Program-made: the position numbers and the translations under genes | Shown here: positions 8,107-9,742 of the stretch, in pieces | Position numbering within the stretch: the stretch's first letter is position 1 | Layout: every line of letters begins with the position of its first letter | NCBI GenBank assembly: GCA_002480525.1 | Contig: DLCH01000068.1 | Span: 21,081 to 30,822, forward strand | DNA: 9,742 bases | Source: Gammaproteobacteria bacterium UBA7803 | GTDB lineage: Bacteria; Pseudomonadota; Gammaproteobacteria; Pseudomonadales; Azotimanducaceae | Direction of reading: 5' to 3' | Notes under the pieces: generated by a model | Told to the model about the DNA's origin: nothing | Seen by the model: the letters and a program-made list of their open reading frames with translations, nothing else | The model's database searches: none

Positions 8107-9372
8107 TCAATCCGCCGCGGCGCTGAGCCGCGCGATCAGCGCGTCCACCGTCAGGGACTCCTGGGGGCGGTCCTCCCGCAGGTGTTTCAGCGCCGGCGCG
8201 CCGCGCGCGACCTCGTCCTCGCCGACCACGATGGCGAAGCGGGCCCCGGACTGATCGGCCCGCTTCATCTGGTTCTTCAGCTTGCCGCCGCCAGCGTGGG
8301 TGCGGATTCTGAACGCTGGCAGCGCATCCCGCAATTTCTGCGCCAGCGCCAGCGCCCAGGCCTGATGCGCCGGGTCCATCACGCACAGGTAGACGTCGGC
8401 CGCGCTGTCGGCCCCGGCGCCCTCCGCCGACTCCAGCAGCAGCATCACCCGTTCCAGCCCGAGCGCGAATCCGGCCCCCGGGGTCGGCCGCCCGCCGAGC
8501 CGCTCCACCAGCCCGTCGTAGCGCCCGCCCGCGCACACGGTGCCCTGGGCGCCGATCGTGTCGGTGATCCACTCGAACACGGTGTGGGTGTAGTAATCCA
8601 GCCCCCGGACCAGCCCGGGGTTCACCACGTAGGGCACCTCCATGGCGTCCAGCAGCCGGCGCAGGCCGTCGAAATGGGCCTGGCCGTCGGCGTCCACGTA
8701 GTCCGGCAGACGCGGGGCGTCGGCCAGCAGGGCCTGGGTCTCGGGATTCTTGCTGTCGAGGATGCGCAGCGGATTGCGGGTCAGCCGGCGCCGGCTGTCC
8801 TCGTCGAGCCGGTCGGCGAGGGGCGTCAGGTAGGCGACCAGCGCCTCGCGGTAGTCGGCCCGGGCCTGGCCGGACCCGAGCGTGTTCAGTTCCAGCCTGA
8901 CCTGGTCCGTCACGCCCAGCGCCCGCCAGAACTGGTATCCCAGCAGCACGAGCTCGGCGTCGATGTCGGGGCCGGGAAAGCCGAACGCCTCGGCGCCGAG
9001 CTGGTAGAACTGCCGGTAGCGGCCCTTCTGGGGGCGCTCGTAGCGGAACATGGGCCCGGCGTAGAACACCCGCTGGGTCTGGTTGAACAGCAGACCGTGC
9101 TCGATCAGCGCGCGCACGCAGCCGGCGGTGCCCTCGGGTCGCAGCGTCAGGCTGTCGCCGTCACGATCGGCCAGGGTGTACATCTCCTTCTCGACGATGT
9201 CCGTGGCCTCGCCGACGCCCCGGCTGAACAGCTCGGTGGCCTCCAGCAGCGGCAGGTGGATCTCCTCGTAGGCGTGGCCGACCAGCACGTCGCGGATGCG
9301 GTCCTCGATCCGGCGCCAGCGCCGTCCTTCCTCGGGCAGCACGTCCCGCATGCCGCGTATCGACTGAATCAT
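8107..9372 (-). CDS. hisS: Histidyl-tRNA synthetase
   Basis: Class II aminoacyl-tRNA synthetase that charges tRNA-His with histidine in the cytoplasm, as a homodimer. At 421 residues it fits the bacterial family (E. coli 424). Visible landmarks are the N-terminal IRGMRDVLPEE (5-15), TLRPEGTAG (76-84), motif 2 MFRYERPQKGRYRQFYQ (108-124), the histidine-specific signatures RGLDYYTHTVFEW (256-268, with the catalytic Arg256) and AGGRYDGL (281-288), and motif 3 GFALGLERVMLLL. The C-terminal anticodon-binding domain (about 325-421) contains GGGKLKNQMKRADQSGARFA. The ATG start (complement of 9370-9372) is 2 nt after the rodZ stop, so translation is probably coupled. In E. coli ispG lies directly upstream; here rodZ does. 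Confidence 0.98.
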   Translation of the reverse strand: MIQSIRGMRDVLPEEGRRWRRIEDRIRDVLVGHAYEEIHLPLLEATELFSRGVGEATDIVEKEMYTLADRDGDSLTLRPEGTAGCVRALIEHGLLFNQTQRVFYAGPMFRYERPQKGRYRQFYQLGAEAFGFPGPDIDAELVLLGYQFWRALGVTDQVRLELNTLGSGQARADYREALVAYLTPLADRLDEDSRRRLTRNPLRILDSKNPETQALLADAPRLPDYVDADGQAHFDGLRRLLDAMEVPYVVNPGLVRGLDYYTHTVFEWITDTIGAQGTVCAGGRYDGLVERLGGRPTPGAGFALGLERVMLLLESAEGAGADSAADVYLCVMDPAHQAWALALAQKLRDALPAFRIRTHAGGGKLKNQMKRADQSGARFAIVVGEDEVARGAPALKHLREDRPQESLTVDALIARLSAAAD

Positions 9373-9374
9373 GA

Positions 9375-9742
9375 CTACTGCCCCAGAACCAGAGTGGCGA
9401 CGTTGTTGCGCGTGTGTGGCGCCAGCGGCACCGGCTCGCCGTTGAACACCAGCTTCGCACCGGGCGCGTAGCCGAGCAGGATGCGGAACGGCCCCTGCCC
9501 CACCAGCGCCAGCTCGGCCCCGGCACGGTTGAGATCGCTGTAGAGATTGGTCCCCGACGCGCTCTTGACCTCGACCCAGCAGTCGTCGGAGAACGTGAAG
9601 GCCAGACGGTCTTCGCCGGCTTCGGTGATCCGGCGCGCGTTGCCGTCGTCGCGGTCCGCGGGTGCGGTCTCGCGGGCGAGCGCGGCACCCGGAAAGTCCG
9701 TCGCGGGCGGCAGCGCCACGCCGCCCGACAGTGCGGTATCGG
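9375..9742 (-). CDS. rodZ: RodZ-like cell-shape protein, C-terminal part (cut by window edge)
   Basis: The frame stays open to the right edge, so only about the last 122 codons are present; a GTG at 9717-9719 is an internal valine, not a start. A low-complexity stretch rich in Ala, Pro, Arg and Asp is followed by a compact beta-rich domain. Its sequence, including LAFTFSDDCWVEVKSASGTNLY, then LALVGQGPFRILLGYAPG, KLVFNGEPV and PHTRNNVATLVLG, matches the periplasmic DUF4115 domain at the C-terminus of RodZ. RodZ is an inner-membrane protein that links MreB to the elongasome; its helix-turn-helix and membrane segments would lie outside the window. Position upstream of hisS agrees with the gammaproteobacterial rodZ-(ispG)-hisS order. 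Confidence 0.9.
   Translation of the reverse strand, partial: DTALSGGVALPPATDFPGAALARETAPADRDDGNARRITEAGEDRLAFTFSDDCWVEVKSASGTNLYSDLNRAGAELALVGQGPFRILLGYAPGAKLVFNGEPVPLAPHTRNNVATLVLGQ

Noticed and set aside
7231..9471. A 746-codon plus-strand frame opposite bamB, yfgM, hisS and rodZ
   Set aside because: It spans four genes on the other strand, including both intergenic junctions, and its composition is that of a GC-bias shadow.

Overview
The window is a block of conserved housekeeping genes from a high-GC bacterium, almost certainly a gammaproteobacterium. GC is roughly two thirds or more by eye, with strong G/C preference at third codon positions. The gene order rodZ – hisS – yfgM – bamB – der, then xseA on the opposite strand, then guaB – guaA, is the arrangement known from Escherichia coli and relatives. 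The sequence does not allow a genus call; a free-living high-GC lineage such as the Ectothiorhodospiraceae/Chromatiales is a guess only.

Layout, left to right. 10-3066 (minus): the guanine nucleotide operon guaB-guaA, IMP dehydrogenase followed by GMP synthase, which together convert IMP to XMP to GMP. 3067-3124: a very short divergent intergenic region carrying a good sigma70-type guaB promoter. 3125-4552 (plus): xseA, large subunit of exonuclease VII. 4553-4714: a 162-bp convergent intergenic region filled by an inverted pair of REP elements (a REPIN). 4715-9742 (minus): a tightly packed likely operon, read from the right as rodZ (C-terminal part only, cut by the window edge), hisS (histidyl-tRNA synthetase), yfgM (membrane-anchored TPR ancillary factor of the Sec translocon), bamB (outer-membrane lipoprotein of the BAM complex) and der (ribosome-assembly GTPase). 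Gaps within it are 2, 54, -32 and 7 nt.

The least ordinary content is a family of 24-bp REP elements with the frame GTAGGAGCG…CGCGA. Two copies lie tail to tail between xseA and der, each starting exactly 20 nt beyond a stop codon. A third, diverged copy with compensatory stem changes lies at 3131-3154, at the very start of xseA, so that it appears to be translated into the XseA N-terminus and also sits just upstream of the guaB promoter. The usual neighbours ispG (between rodZ and hisS) and yfgJ (between der and xseA in E. coli) are absent. I see no defence system, CRISPR array, RNA gene, prophage or insertion sequence, and no evidence of an undescribed multi-gene system.
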